A stretch of 64,000 nucleotides of DNA from the NCBI RefSeq assembly GCF_000938305.1, contig NZ_JYMT01000042.1:62001-126000 (forward strand), given 5' to 3'. Within the stretch, counting starts at the first letter, position 1, and each line of letters starts with the position of its first letter. The notes below the pieces were generated by a model, which saw only the letters and a list, made by a program, of their open reading frames with translations, had not been told where the DNA came from and did not search any database. Shown piece after piece: positions 17,055 to 25,331 of the stretch. Both the position numbers and the translations under genes were made by a program. This stretch comes from Bradyrhizobium sp. LTSP885 (GTDB lineage: Bacteria; Pseudomonadota; Alphaproteobacteria; Rhizobiales; Xanthobacteraceae).

Positions 17055-17459
17055 TTATTTCGAGAGGCGAGCGGACGAGGGCGACTTCGCGAGGCAATCG
17101 TTGATGGCGGCGATCAGCGCCTGCGGCGTGAACGGCTTGCGCAGGCAGGCCGCCGCGCCGAGCTCGATCGTCATCCGCAGGAAATCCGGCGCCCGGTCGG
17201 CATTGGCGAAAGCATAGCCAGACATCGCGATGATGGGGATATCGGGCGCACGTTCATGGAACACGCGGACCGCCTCGAAGCCACGCATATGCGGCATGAA
17301 GACGTCGACCAGCATCACATCGAAGGTCGCACTTTCCAGCGCGCGCATGCCGGTCTCACCGCCATCGGCGACGGTGACCTCGAAGCCCTGGCGCTGCAGG
17401 CAGACCTCGATGGCAACGCAGACCATCGGGTCGTCATCGACCACGAGAATGCGCGGCAC
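17055..17459 (-). CDS. Single-domain response regulator
   Basis: A 134-residue receiver domain with no output domain. The acidic pocket (VVDDDP, residues 6-11), phospho-acceptor Asp52 in LVDVFMPHMRG, the switch residue in AMSGYA and Lys108 in CLRKPF are all present, so it should be phosphorylatable. It is the first gene of the operon, followed at once by the hybrid kinase, and is probably its partner in a phosphorelay. Like CheY or DivK types, it must act by protein contact. Confidence 0.88.
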   Translation of the reverse strand: MPRILVVDDDPMVCVAIEVCLQRQGFEVTVADGGETGMRALESATFDVMLVDVFMPHMRGFEAVRVFHERAPDIPIIAMSGYAFANADRAPDFLRMTIELGAAACLRKPFTPQALIAAINDCLAKSPSSARLSK

Positions 17460-17774
17460 GGTGCTTCCTCTTCAGTGGGCTTCGCGTGCCGGCGACTCGC
17501 TTGGCCCGTTGCGTGATTAAGTCGGAACGGAGACGGGTAGTCTGTATGATAGAGTGCATATGTCGTTTGATGACAAGCATAATCCCAGCTAGTCGTGACA
17601 CATCACCTGCATTTGTCCACCCGTTGATTGCAGGCCCGGATTACAATTCCATGACCGCAGTTCCCGTCGCCGGCCGCGCCCCGATGTTGCCGCTCGGCGT
17701 CACACTCGCCGTGATCGACAATTGATTCTGCCGCACGCGTCTCGCGCCCCCGCGTCAGCCGACTCGCACGCATG
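17460..17774. other. Intergenic region, nothing recognised
   Basis: About 315 bases lie between the response-regulator start and the terminator of the BA14K gene. The stretch 17520-17640 is less GC-rich than its surroundings and may carry the promoter of the sensor operon, but I see no clear motif, repeat or open frame with family features. Confidence 0.4.
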
Positions 17775-17802
17775 AAAAAGGGCGGCGTTGCCGCCGCCCT
17801 TT
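17775..17802 (-). terminator. Rho-independent terminator of the BA14K gene
   Basis: AAAGGGCGGC pairs with GCCGCCCTTT around a six-base loop. On the minus strand the stem is followed by a run of five T. It lies 24 bases after the stop of the BA14K-family gene. Confidence 0.85.
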
Positions 17803-17826
17803 GATCATCACGAATTCAGGCCGGCA

Positions 17827-18363
17827 TTACGGGCAGGGATGCCGCAGGCCGTCATTGCCGAGATACGTGCCCGAAGCCGGGTCGTAGGACCTGAAGCGCT
17901 GCACGCAGTAGCTCGCATCGCCGTCCGGCGCCGCTTCGACTGCGACAGGGGCGCTGTCGTCATCGTAGTAGCCGTTGCTGTTGTCATAGTAACCGGGGCC
18001 GTAGCCATAGCCGGGGCCGTAATAGCCGTTGGCAGCGATCGCGCCGCCGACCACTCCGCCGACAACCGCACCGGGCCAGAAGCCGCCGCCGCCATGACGA
18101 TAGCCGCCACCGCCGCCGTTCCAGCCGACCCGGCCACCGCCTCCGCCGCCCATCCGCTGGCCGCCGCCGATCGCTCCGCCGCCCGGACGCGCGCCGACAC
18201 CGGGCCGAAGATAGGCGCCCGCGCCAGCGCCGCCGCCCGGCCTGGCGACAGCGCCACCGCCGTGGCCGGCTCCGCGAGCCGGGGCTTGGGCAAAGCTTTG
18301 AGTTGGCAGCACCAGCGGCAGCGCAAGCGCCGCGGCAGTGCCCAGAACCTTCAGATTGATCAT
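17827..18363 (-). CDS. Exported Gly-rich BA14K-family protein
   Basis: A predicted 178-residue protein with a signal peptide (cleavage near SFAQA, residue 27). A long Gly/Ala/Arg low-complexity region follows, then a Gly-rich hydrophobic patch (WPGAVVGGVVGGAIAAN) and a Tyr/Gly segment. The C-terminus carries the BA14K signature YCVQRFRSYDPASGTYLG, ending DGLRHPCP. BA14K proteins are envelope-associated; the Brucella member is an immunoreactive lectin-like protein. The start at 18363 has GGAG seven bases upstream; the ATG four codons earlier overlaps that site and is less likely. Its own terminator follows. Confidence 0.82.
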   Translation of the reverse strand: MINLKVLGTAAALALPLVLPTQSFAQAPARGAGHGGGAVARPGGGAGAGAYLRPGVGARPGGGAIGGGQRMGGGGGGRVGWNGGGGGYRHGGGGFWPGAVVGGVVGGAIAANGYYGPGYGYGPGYYDNSNGYYDDDSAPVAVEAAPDGDASYCVQRFRSYDPASGTYLGNDGLRHPCP

Positions 18364-18640
18364 TTCAGACTCCATGAAACCAGATGATGTCTAACCTTTG
18401 CTGAGGTCAGACGTTCCCGCGCGGCACATTGATTGTCCGTTATCTTTGCTTCGCAGCCGGCGCATGTATGGTGCGTGAATGCGAAAGCCTCCTGCCGCGT
18501 CATTTGGTCGCCGTCAGGGGTATCCTGGCCCGGTCCGACCGGGCGGCAGGCCGGCCGGCGGCTGGACATTTGGGGGTTCAGGTGGCATCAGAGCCTGACT
18601 GTCTCGAACCCAAGACTTGTCTCGAACCGACCGGCCGCGC

Positions 18641-19051
18641 ATGAAACAATTCCTGCTCAAAGTCTTCACCTGGTGGAACGGCCAGACCTTTGGCACGCAA
18701 TTGTGGACCTCGCGCTACGGCGAGCTGGTCGGCACCGACGAGCAGGGCAATCGCTACTATCGCACCAAGGGCGGCAAGATCGACCCGACGCTGCTCTTTG
18801 AGCGCCGCTGGGTGGTCTACAACGGCTATGCCGAAGCAACACGGGTACCGCCCGGCTGGCACGGCTGGATGCATCACACTGTCGACGTCCCGCCGACCGA
18901 GCAGAACTACACGGCGCGGGAATGGGAGAAGCCGCACGTGCCGAACATGACCGGCACGCCGCAGGCCTACCGCCCGTCCGGCTCGACGCTGGCGAGCGGC
19001 CGCCGTCCCAAGGCGACTGGCGACTACCAAGCCTGGACGCCCGGTAACTGA
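18641..19051 (+). CDS. NDUFA12-family complex I accessory subunit
   Basis: A predicted 136-residue protein with the NDUFA12 (B17.2) pattern: FLLKVFTWWNGQTFGT at the N-terminus, GELVGTDEQGNRYY near 25, RRWVVYNG near 55, PPGWHGWMHH near 70 and a C-terminal PHVPNMTGTP. In alphaproteobacteria and mitochondria it is a supernumerary subunit of NADH:ubiquinone oxidoreductase, near the junction of the two arms. The frame extends 24 bases upstream to another ATG, but MKQFLLK is the usual family start. It stands apart from the nuo operon, as is normal for this gene. Confidence 0.88.
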   Translation: MKQFLLKVFTWWNGQTFGTQLWTSRYGELVGTDEQGNRYYRTKGGKIDPTLLFERRWVVYNGYAEATRVPPGWHGWMHHTVDVPPTEQNYTAREWEKPHVPNMTGTPQAYRPSGSTLASGRRPKATGDYQAWTPGN

Positions 19052-19124
19052 TTCATCTTCCTGGAAGATTTTCACGAACGCGTCTGGGTGCAACGCAAGC
19101 GTGCCTGTGAACAGCGGTAACAGC

Positions 19125-19378
19125 GGGGACAGCCGCGCCCGGGCGAGCTTCTGCGCTTGCGCCAGTCCCGGGTTAGCGGCTCAATAAGGACATCTTACGG
19201 AGATGGGAGACCATCGCGTCGGATCGGGCTCCAGATCGCGACTGTCCCGATGAGCAGCGGCTTCCGAGTAGGACACGGCCAGGAGATAGGCCCTTGGTGC
19301 AGATGTTCTGAAATCGCCCGCTAATGTGAGGCCACCGTGAGACAGGAAAGGCCGCCCGGGAAACCAGGCGGCCTTTTT
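19125..19378 (+). ncRNA. Candidate small RNA or structured 3' region
   Basis: No gene ends close to the terminator at 19347-19378, yet the 220 bases before it are rich in stems. AGCCGC/GCGGCT encloses CCCGGG/CCCGGG, which encloses GCGC-TT-GCGC (19131-19181). Next come GATGG-GAGA-CCATC (19203) and ATCGGG/CCCGAT (19222-19251). The density of nested stems plus a terminator suggests a small RNA or a structured tail of the NDUFA12 transcript. I do not recognise it as 6S, SRP, RNase P or tmRNA. Confidence 0.4.
19347..19378 (+). terminator. Rho-independent terminator
   Basis: AAAGGCCGCC pairs with GGCGGCCTTT around a ten-base loop and is followed by TTTTT on the + strand. It ends the NDUFA12 transcript or the candidate RNA at 19125. 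Confidence 0.8.
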
Positions 19379-19463
19379 CTGTTGGCGATGACTGCCGACT
19401 TTTGCTTCGAGCGGTCTGTCCAGGAGCTCGGTTCACCACTCCCGCTTGCGGGCAGGGCTATCA

Positions 19464-19587
19464 CTGCCAAAATATCGAAAACAACCCCATGCAAAGTAGC
19501 CGGCCGGTGCCAGCGCTCGACATGACAACTTGACATGTCGGGCAACTCAGCGGCATAATTCCATTATTCCGAAGTCGCGCAAGCGCC
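19464..19587 (-). repeat. 124-bp dispersed repeat, inverted copy
   Basis: Reverse-complement copy of 14611-14734, from CTGCCAAAATATCG to GCGCAAGCGCC. The two copies face each other across 4.7 kb. The copy ends 44 bases from the stop of the DJ-1/PfpI gene. Confidence 0.85.
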
Positions 19588-19630
19588 CCTTGCTCCCGAC
19601 GATCGCATATGGCGTTTGCGGACTTCCTTG

Positions 19631-20320
19631 CTACTGCGCGAGCCGCGCCGCGGCACGCTCCATCTGTTCCGTGCGGCGCACCTGCGAAGGCGCGATCCGC
19701 TCTTTCACCGAAGCGAGCACCTCCGCCGGCGCGGTGTCGGGCGAGCCCGCATTGAATGGGGGTGCCGGATTGTATTCGATCCCGAGCTGGATCGCTTCCG
19801 CCATCCTGCGGTCGACCAGCTCCGACACCAACGTCAGCGCAAAATCGATTCCGGCGGTGACGCCGCCACCGGTGAAACGGTTGCGGTCGACACAAACGCG
19901 CGTCTTGGTCGGGATCGCGCCGAAGCCTGCGAGGAAATCGATCGCGCTCCAATGCGTGGTGGCACGATAGCCCTTCAAGAGACCGGCGGCGCCGAGCACC
20001 AGCGATCCCGTGCAGACCGAGGTGATGTACTTCGCGCCGGCGGCCTGTTTGCGCAGGAAGGCGAGCATCTCCTCGTCGCCCACCATGTCGTTGGTGCCAG
20101 CCCCGCCGGGCACGCAGATCACGTCGAGCTGCGGGCAATCGGCAAAGGTCGTGGTCGGTGTCAGCACCATCACGGAATCGGTCGGGACGGGCTCGATGCG
20201 CTTCCAGATCAGATGTACCTTGGCACCGGGAACTGCGGAGAACACCTGCAGCGGACCGGTAAGGTCGAGCTGGGTCACCTTGGGGAATACGAGCAGTCCG
20301 ATCTGCAGCGACGTCGACAT
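19631..20320 (-). CDS. DJ-1/PfpI family protein, isonitrile-hydratase-like
   Basis: A predicted 229-residue class I glutamine-amidotransferase-like protein. The nucleophile-elbow Cys103 sits in SVCTGSLVLGAAGLL; FPKVTQLDLTGPLQVF near the N-terminus carries the acidic partner region, and ATTHWSAIDFLAGFGA follows the elbow. These features match the isonitrile hydratase (InhA) branch, but substrate assignment is inference. The start at 20320 has GGAGG seven bases upstream; the longer frame to 20386 has no such support. It is divergent from a GlxA-type regulator that shares the same fold, which hints at a regulator-enzyme pair. Confidence 0.82.
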   Translation of the reverse strand: MSTSLQIGLLVFPKVTQLDLTGPLQVFSAVPGAKVHLIWKRIEPVPTDSVMVLTPTTTFADCPQLDVICVPGGAGTNDMVGDEEMLAFLRKQAAGAKYITSVCTGSLVLGAAGLLKGYRATTHWSAIDFLAGFGAIPTKTRVCVDRNRFTGGGVTAGIDFALTLVSELVDRRMAEAIQLGIEYNPAPPFNAGSPDTAPAEVLASVKERIAPSQVRRTEQMERAAARLAQ

Positions 20321-20432
20321 CGATAGCCTCCAAATTGCGCTTGACGGGACCACCATGGCATGGTGGCCTTTCGTCCAAAATGCCATATATCCCTCATTTC
20401 AGGACATGGCACTTCTGCGAAAGGATTTGACG

Positions 20433-21371
20433 ATGATCGGCGTCCTGATCTTTCCCGACTTTCAGTTGCTCGACGCGGCCGGTCCGATCGCAGCATTCGA
20501 GATCGCCGCGCGCTTTGCCAACGATACGCCCGCGATCCGAACGCTCGCGGTGAAGGCCGGGCCGGTGCGCAGCTCATCCGGCGTCGAGATGCTGGCGCGC
20601 GGGCTGAAGCCATCGGCGGCGATCACGACGCTGATCATCGCCGGCGGCAATGGCGTGCGGACGCCGGCCACATGTCCGACCACGCTTTCGTTCGTGCGGC
20701 GCCTGGCAGGGCGCGGCGTTCGTATCGCCAGCGTCTGCTCGGGCGCCTATGTGCTGGCGGAAGCGGGTCTGCTTGACGGCCGCCGCGCCACCACGCACTG
20801 GCAGCGCACGCCGCATTTCGTGAAGGCCTATCCGAACATCAAGCTCGAGCCCGACCAGATCTACGTCCGCGACGGCAACATATGGAGTTCGGCCGGCATC
20901 TCTGCCGGAATCGACCTGTCGCTGGCGATGATCGCGGAGGATTATGGCGAAGAGGTCGCGCAGAACACCGCGCGGCAGCTCGTGCTGTATCATCGGCGCA
21001 GTGGCGGGCAGTCGCAATTCTCCTCGCTCTTGGAATTGAAGGCGCCGAACGGCCGCTTCGGGCCGCTGCTCGCCTGGGCGCGCGAAAACCTCGATGCGCC
21101 GCTGACGGTCGAGGACCTCGCCGACAAGGCCGGCATGAGCTCGCGGCATTTCACCCGGGCCTTCATCGCCGAGACCGGCACCACGCCGTCGAAGGCGGTG
21201 GAGCGGCTGCGGATCGAGGTGGCGCGACAGCGCGTGCAATCGTCGGGCGAAGCGATCGAGCGCGTCGCCGAGATCACCGGCTTTCGCGATCCCGAACGGA
21301 TGCGCCGGGCCTTCATCCGCGCCTTCGGCCAGCCGCCGCAATCGCTGCGCCGCGCGGCGCGGGCCGGATAG
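20433..21371 (+). CDS. GlxA-type transcriptional regulator (DJ-1 domain plus AraC HTH)
   Basis: A predicted 312-residue regulator. Residues 1-180 form a DJ-1/PfpI-like sensing domain (MIGVLIFPDFQLLDAAGP; elbow Cys102 in SVCSGAYVLAEAG). Residues 210-305 form an AraC-family double helix-turn-helix, with TVEDLADKAGMSSRHFTRAF and the second-helix motif ITGFRDPERMRRAFIRAFG. AAGGA lies seven bases before the ATG. The longer open frame upstream overlaps the divergent gene and is a shadow. It probably controls the divergent DJ-1/PfpI gene across a 112-bp shared promoter region; that is inference from position. Confidence 0.88.
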   Translation: MIGVLIFPDFQLLDAAGPIAAFEIAARFANDTPAIRTLAVKAGPVRSSSGVEMLARGLKPSAAITTLIIAGGNGVRTPATCPTTLSFVRRLAGRGVRIASVCSGAYVLAEAGLLDGRRATTHWQRTPHFVKAYPNIKLEPDQIYVRDGNIWSSAGISAGIDLSLAMIAEDYGEEVAQNTARQLVLYHRRSGGQSQFSSLLELKAPNGRFGPLLAWARENLDAPLTVEDLADKAGMSSRHFTRAFIAETGTTPSKAVERLRIEVARQRVQSSGEAIERVAEITGFRDPERMRRAFIRAFGQPPQSLRRAARAG

Positions 21372-21407
21372 GGCGGCGATCCATAGTCCCGATTTGCGGG
21401 AGTCGCT

Positions 21408-22001
21408 TTACTTGCCGCTGGCGAAGGACGCGACGAGTGCATCGACTTCCTTCTGATCTGGACCCTTGCAGCGGGCGTTGACGCGCGGACCGGTGGCGTA
21501 GCCGATCCATAGGACGATCTCGTGCGGCCGCGGCGCGTCGTGGATCTGCGCCGGGGTCGAATCAAAGGCATCGAGATCCCAACCCTCGTCGAGGGGCCCA
21601 TAGATCAGATCGACCGTCGTGCCCGGCGGGCCCACCTTGGCGTGGCCCGGAATGATAACGCGACCACGCTTGATCGCGCTGCGCATCGCCATGCCCAGTC
21701 TCGGATGGATCATCGCAGCGCCATGCTCGAGGTCGCCTCCGATGCCTACCACCGCCGCCTTGGTGTAGGCGCGCAGCTGCGCCGGGCTCGCGCCAAGCGT
21801 CGCCAGCGCCGTCTTGGTGAGCGAAGCCCCGAGCTCGAGCGAATAGTCGATCAGGGGCTTGAGGTCGGTACCGGCGGCCTTACCGGCGAGCGGGTTCTCG
21901 AACACCGCGGCAATTGCGATGCGTCGCAGCGGGGGGCTGGCGGCCGCGCCGTACTCGCTATTGATCTCTTCGACGAGAGCAACGGTCTTGCGGATGATCA
22001 T
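21408..22001 (-). CDS. Amino acid synthesis family protein (DUF1185)
   Basis: A 197-residue protein matching the AA_synth/DUF1185 family: IRKTVALVEEI at the N-terminus, RRIAIAAVFENPLAG near 26, KAAVVGIGGDLEHGAAMIHP near 81 and a conserved GYATGPRVNAR tail. The family name reflects an old genetic hint; no reaction is established. AGGAGG lies about nine bases before the ATG. It follows the antiporter gene by 22 bp on the same strand and probably belongs to that operon. Confidence 0.8.
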   Translation of the reverse strand: MIIRKTVALVEEINSEYGAAASPPLRRIAIAAVFENPLAGKAAGTDLKPLIDYSLELGASLTKTALATLGASPAQLRAYTKAAVVGIGGDLEHGAAMIHPRLGMAMRSAIKRGRVIIPGHAKVGPPGTTVDLIYGPLDEGWDLDAFDSTPAQIHDAPRPHEIVLWIGYATGPRVNARCKGPDQKEVDALVASFASGK

Positions 22002-22023
22002 GATGTGTTTCCTCCTCTAGCGT

Positions 22024-23259
22024 TTAGTGCGGCTTCGTCTCAAGCAGGCCCAACCGTTGCGCGAGCCAGCGCGTGGTGGAAGCCTGGATCAGGATCGTCA
22101 TCAGGATCGCGATGAAGGTGACGGAGGCGATCATCTCGGCGCCCGGCGCCTTCATGCCGAGCAGCAATCCGGCGAGGGCGGCCGGAATGACGCCGGTTTC
22201 GCGGGTCCAGCACATGAACAGCATTTCGGCAAAGCTCCAGCGCGCGCGGCGATCCGGCAGCGCGCAGAGGAACACGGTGGCGGGCCGCGCCACGAACATC
22301 AGCACCAGCGTGACCGCGACGCCGTCGAGCCAGTATTGCTTCATCAGCGCGAAATCGACCTGTGCACCAAGCAGGATGAAGATGAACAGGCGCAGGATGA
22401 ACGCCGTGGTGAGTACGAACTCGTCGAGCCTCTCGGCTTCGCCGGGTTCCATCCTGAAGCCGAAGCTTTCCTTGTTGCCGAGCACGATGCCGAACACGAA
22501 CACCGCCATGAAGCCGGAGGCATGCATGCCTTCGGCAGCAAAGTACGCACCGATCACCGCGACGACGGTGACGACGGGGGCGTATTCGGCGAGGAAGGCC
22601 CATTTCTCGTGCGCGATCAGCAGCGCCGCGAGAGTGCCGAGCACGATGCCGGCGACGATGCCGATGACGGAATGCTCGATCAGTCCGAACAGCGAGGCGG
22701 AGAGCGAGAACGTGCTACCGGTTGCCACGCCGAGGATGCTGAAGGTGATGATCGCGCCCATGGCGTCGTTGAAGGCGGACTCGCTCATCACGGTCTGCGC
22801 GACGCGATCACGGATATGGACCTGGCGGAAGATCGGCACCAGCGTCGCGGGGTCGGTGGAGGCGATGGTCGCCGCGAGCAGGAAAGCCACGATAAGGGGA
22901 ATGCCGAGGATGACATGCGCGGCAAATCCCGTGATCGCGGCTGTTATCACGATGCCAACGGTTGCGATAACCAGGATGGTGATCCAGACCTGCTTCAACA
23001 CCGCAAGCCGCAGCGTCGCGCCGCCGTCGAACAGGATGTAGCTTGCACCGAACAGCAGGATGATCTGGTTCAGCGCGGAATCAGCGCCGATCTGCACGAA
23101 GCCGAGCGCATGCGGGCCGATCGCGATGCCCGTGACCAGGAACACCGCGACATCGGGAATCCTGATCTTCTGCGCGACGAACGCAGCAATCGTGCCGATC
23201 GCCAGGATCAGGCCGCAGGAAAGCAGCGTGTGTCTGGCGATCTCGATCGAGGAGGACAC
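22024..23259 (-). CDS. CPA1-family sodium/potassium:proton antiporter
   Basis: A 411-residue inner-membrane protein with about twelve hydrophobic helices. Signature motifs of NhaP-type antiporters are present: IASTDPATLVPIF near 132 with the ion-site Asp, and MSESAFNDAMGAI near 158 with a second functional Asp. FDGGATLRLAVLK near 77 is also typical. There is no cytosolic TrkA-N domain, unlike longer family members. It starts two bases after the stop of the preceding hydrolase gene, so translation is coupled. Confidence 0.87.
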   Translation of the reverse strand: MSSSIEIARHTLLSCGLILAIGTIAAFVAQKIRIPDVAVFLVTGIAIGPHALGFVQIGADSALNQIILLFGASYILFDGGATLRLAVLKQVWITILVIATVGIVITAAITGFAAHVILGIPLIVAFLLAATIASTDPATLVPIFRQVHIRDRVAQTVMSESAFNDAMGAIITFSILGVATGSTFSLSASLFGLIEHSVIGIVAGIVLGTLAALLIAHEKWAFLAEYAPVVTVVAVIGAYFAAEGMHASGFMAVFVFGIVLGNKESFGFRMEPGEAERLDEFVLTTAFILRLFIFILLGAQVDFALMKQYWLDGVAVTLVLMFVARPATVFLCALPDRRARWSFAEMLFMCWTRETGVIPAALAGLLLGMKAPGAEMIASVTFIAILMTILIQASTTRWLAQRLGLLETKPH

Positions 23260-23261
23260 GT

Positions 23262-24203
23262 CTAGCCCAGCGCCTTCAGCCAGGCGCTGATTTCTGACAC
23301 CGCGACATTGGCCTGGTTGAGCAATTTGCCCATGGTGAAGAAGCCGTGGAACTGGCCGGGGAAATGGCGGTAGGTGACGGGTATGCCGACATCCGCGAGG
23401 AATTTTGCGTATTCGTCGCCTTCGTCGCGCAGCGGATCGGCGCCGGCGGTCAACACATAGGCCGGCGGTAGTCCGGCGAAGTCTTTCGCGCGCGCGGGCG
23501 AGGCGCGCCAGTCGCTGCTATCGGCGCCACCGAGATAATGGTTGGCGCACCAGCCGATCACCGTATGGGTCAGCAGGACGCTGGTCTCGGGCTCCCGGTG
23601 CGAGGGATGCTGTCGCGCGAAATCGGTCGCGGGATAGATGAGCAACTGTCCGGCAAGCTTCGGTCCGCCATCGCGTGCCGTGAGCGCAACCACGGCTGCG
23701 AGATTGCCCCCCGCGCTGTCGCCCCCGACGATCAGGTGCGACGCGTCGACGCCGAGGTCCTTTGCGTTGGTGGCGACCCATCGGGTCGCTGTGACGACGT
23801 CATCAACCGCGGCGGGGAAGCGATGCTCGGGCGCCAGCCGGTAGTCGACCGAGATCACGATCAGTTCGCCCTCATGTGCGAGCTTCTGGCAAACCACCTC
23901 ATGGGTATCAAGATCGCCGAACACCCAGCCGCCGCCGTGGAAGAACACCAGGCACGGCGCCAGCCCGGCCGTCTTGCGCAGCGTCGTCGGCGCATAGATG
24001 CGCGCCGGGATCGTGCCGTGTGACGCTGGGATCGCGAGCGGCTTGCTCGATTCGAGCGCGGGAGGTTCGGGATTACTGACATGGCGCGCGGCCCGATAAT
24101 ATTCGCGCGCTTCCGGTGCGGAGAGCGTTTCATAGGCGGGGCGGCCGGCTTCCTGGACCGCCTTGTAGACGGCGGCGGCATCGGGATCGAGAACGACGGG
24201 CAT
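23262..24203 (-). CDS. Alpha/beta hydrolase, hormone-sensitive-lipase family
   Basis: A 313-residue esterase-type enzyme. The oxyanion motif HGGGWVFGD (from residue 89) and the catalytic triad are visible: Ser163 in GGDSAGGN, Asp256 in AGADPLRDEG and His286 in GQFHGFF. It should act in the cytosol on short-chain esters; there is no signal peptide. It heads a probable three-gene operon with the antiporter and DUF1185 genes; I see no biochemical link among them. A palindromic repeat lies just upstream. Confidence 0.88.
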   Translation of the reverse strand: MPVVLDPDAAAVYKAVQEAGRPAYETLSAPEAREYYRAARHVSNPEPPALESSKPLAIPASHGTIPARIYAPTTLRKTAGLAPCLVFFHGGGWVFGDLDTHEVVCQKLAHEGELIVISVDYRLAPEHRFPAAVDDVVTATRWVATNAKDLGVDASHLIVGGDSAGGNLAAVVALTARDGGPKLAGQLLIYPATDFARQHPSHREPETSVLLTHTVIGWCANHYLGGADSSDWRASPARAKDFAGLPPAYVLTAGADPLRDEGDEYAKFLADVGIPVTYRHFPGQFHGFFTMGKLLNQANVAVSEISAWLKALG

Positions 24204-24228
24204 TGCGAGGACCTTCTATTTTGGTGAC

Positions 24229-24309
24229 GTCATTCCGGGATGGTGCGCTAGCACCAGACCCGGAATCTCGAGATTCCGGGTTCGATGCTGCGCATCGCCC
24301 CGGAATGAC
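24229..24309. repeat. Dispersed palindromic repeat, GTCATTCCGGG family
   Basis: CGTCATTCCGGG at one end pairs with CCCGGAATGAC at the other, with an inner CCCGGAATCTCGAGATTCCGGG palindrome written here as CCCGGAATCT and AGATTCCGGG. It fills most of the gap between the hydrolase and SDR genes and could be a transcript-end hairpin for the SDR gene. Confidence 0.75.
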
Positions 24310-24317
24310 AGCGGACC

Positions 24318-25097
24318 CTAGGCAGCGGTGCGGCCGCCGTCGACGGTGTAGGCGGAGCCGGAGACATAGCTGGCTTCGTCGGAGGCGAGGAAGGCGACGA
24401 TGGAGGCGACCTCGGTTGCAAGCCCAAGCCGGCGCGCCGGGATGCGGTCGACGATCTTCTCGACAGGCGGCGGCGCGTTGCCGCCGGAGCGGCCCTGCAG
24501 GATCGTGCTCAGCATCCGGCTGTCGATCATGCCGGGGCAGACGCAATTGACGCGGACGCCGGTGCCGGTGCATTCCCAGGCCGCGCTCTTGGTCAGGCCG
24601 ATCACCGCGTGCTTGCTCGCGCTGTAGACCGCGATCATCGGCGACCCCATCAGGCCGGCGATCGAGGCGGTGTTGATGATGCTGCCCTTGTTCTGCTTCA
24701 GCATCACAGGCAGCACATGCTTCATGCCGAGGAAGACGCCGACCACATTGACGTCGAGCACGCGGCGAAAGCTCTCCAGCGAATAGTCCTGGATCGGCTT
24801 GATGTCGCCCTCGATGCCGGCGTTGTTGTAGAAGGCGTCGATGGCGCCGAACCGGTCGACGGCGGATCGGACATACTCCTTGACCTCGTCTTCACTTGTG
24901 ACGTCGGCGGCCACGGCGAGGGCCTCCGCCGAGGCCGGCAGAGCCTTGATCGCGGCCTTGAGGTCAGCCTCGCGGCGGTCGACTGCGACAATCCGCGCAC
25001 CGCGCGCGGCAAACAGATGCAGCGTCGCGGTTCCGATGACGCCGGCAGCCCCGGTGACGACGGCGACCCGGCCATCGAGACGGATACGATCGGGCAT
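24318..25097 (-). CDS. Short-chain dehydrogenase/reductase
   Basis: A 259-residue classical SDR. The cofactor motif reads TGAAGVIG (15-22) with Val where Gly-Ile-Gly is usual. NNAG is at 91-94 and the catalytic residues are Ser145, Tyr158 and Lys162 (YSASK). Asp40 after the second strand (IVAVDRR) favours NAD over NADP. The C-terminal VSGSAYTVDGG is typical. The substrate is not identifiable. It is separated from the hydrolase gene by the palindromic repeat, so co-transcription is uncertain. Confidence 0.88.
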   Translation of the reverse strand: MPDRIRLDGRVAVVTGAAGVIGTATLHLFAARGARIVAVDRREADLKAAIKALPASAEALAVAADVTSEDEVKEYVRSAVDRFGAIDAFYNNAGIEGDIKPIQDYSLESFRRVLDVNVVGVFLGMKHVLPVMLKQNKGSIINTASIAGLMGSPMIAVYSASKHAVIGLTKSAAWECTGTGVRVNCVCPGMIDSRMLSTILQGRSGGNAPPPVEKIVDRIPARRLGLATEVASIVAFLASDEASYVSGSAYTVDGGRTAA

Positions 25098-25331
25098 GGT
25101 TGGTTTCCTCTGGCTGGTCCGGTTGCGTGCCGGATTTTCCTGGTTTTCGCGCGCGGCCGCGCGGCTTCAGCCCGCGAACTATCCCACGTGTCCCGGAGGC
25201 TGACCAGTGCTGGGGAGGGGTGGCAAACCGCCCTTTCCCCGCCGTATTCGGCGTGTTAACCGGTGGTCCTGCGAGCGGCTGATAAAGGTACACTTGTGAC
25301 GAGCCCGATTCGCCTGATTAAGCCGCACGAG

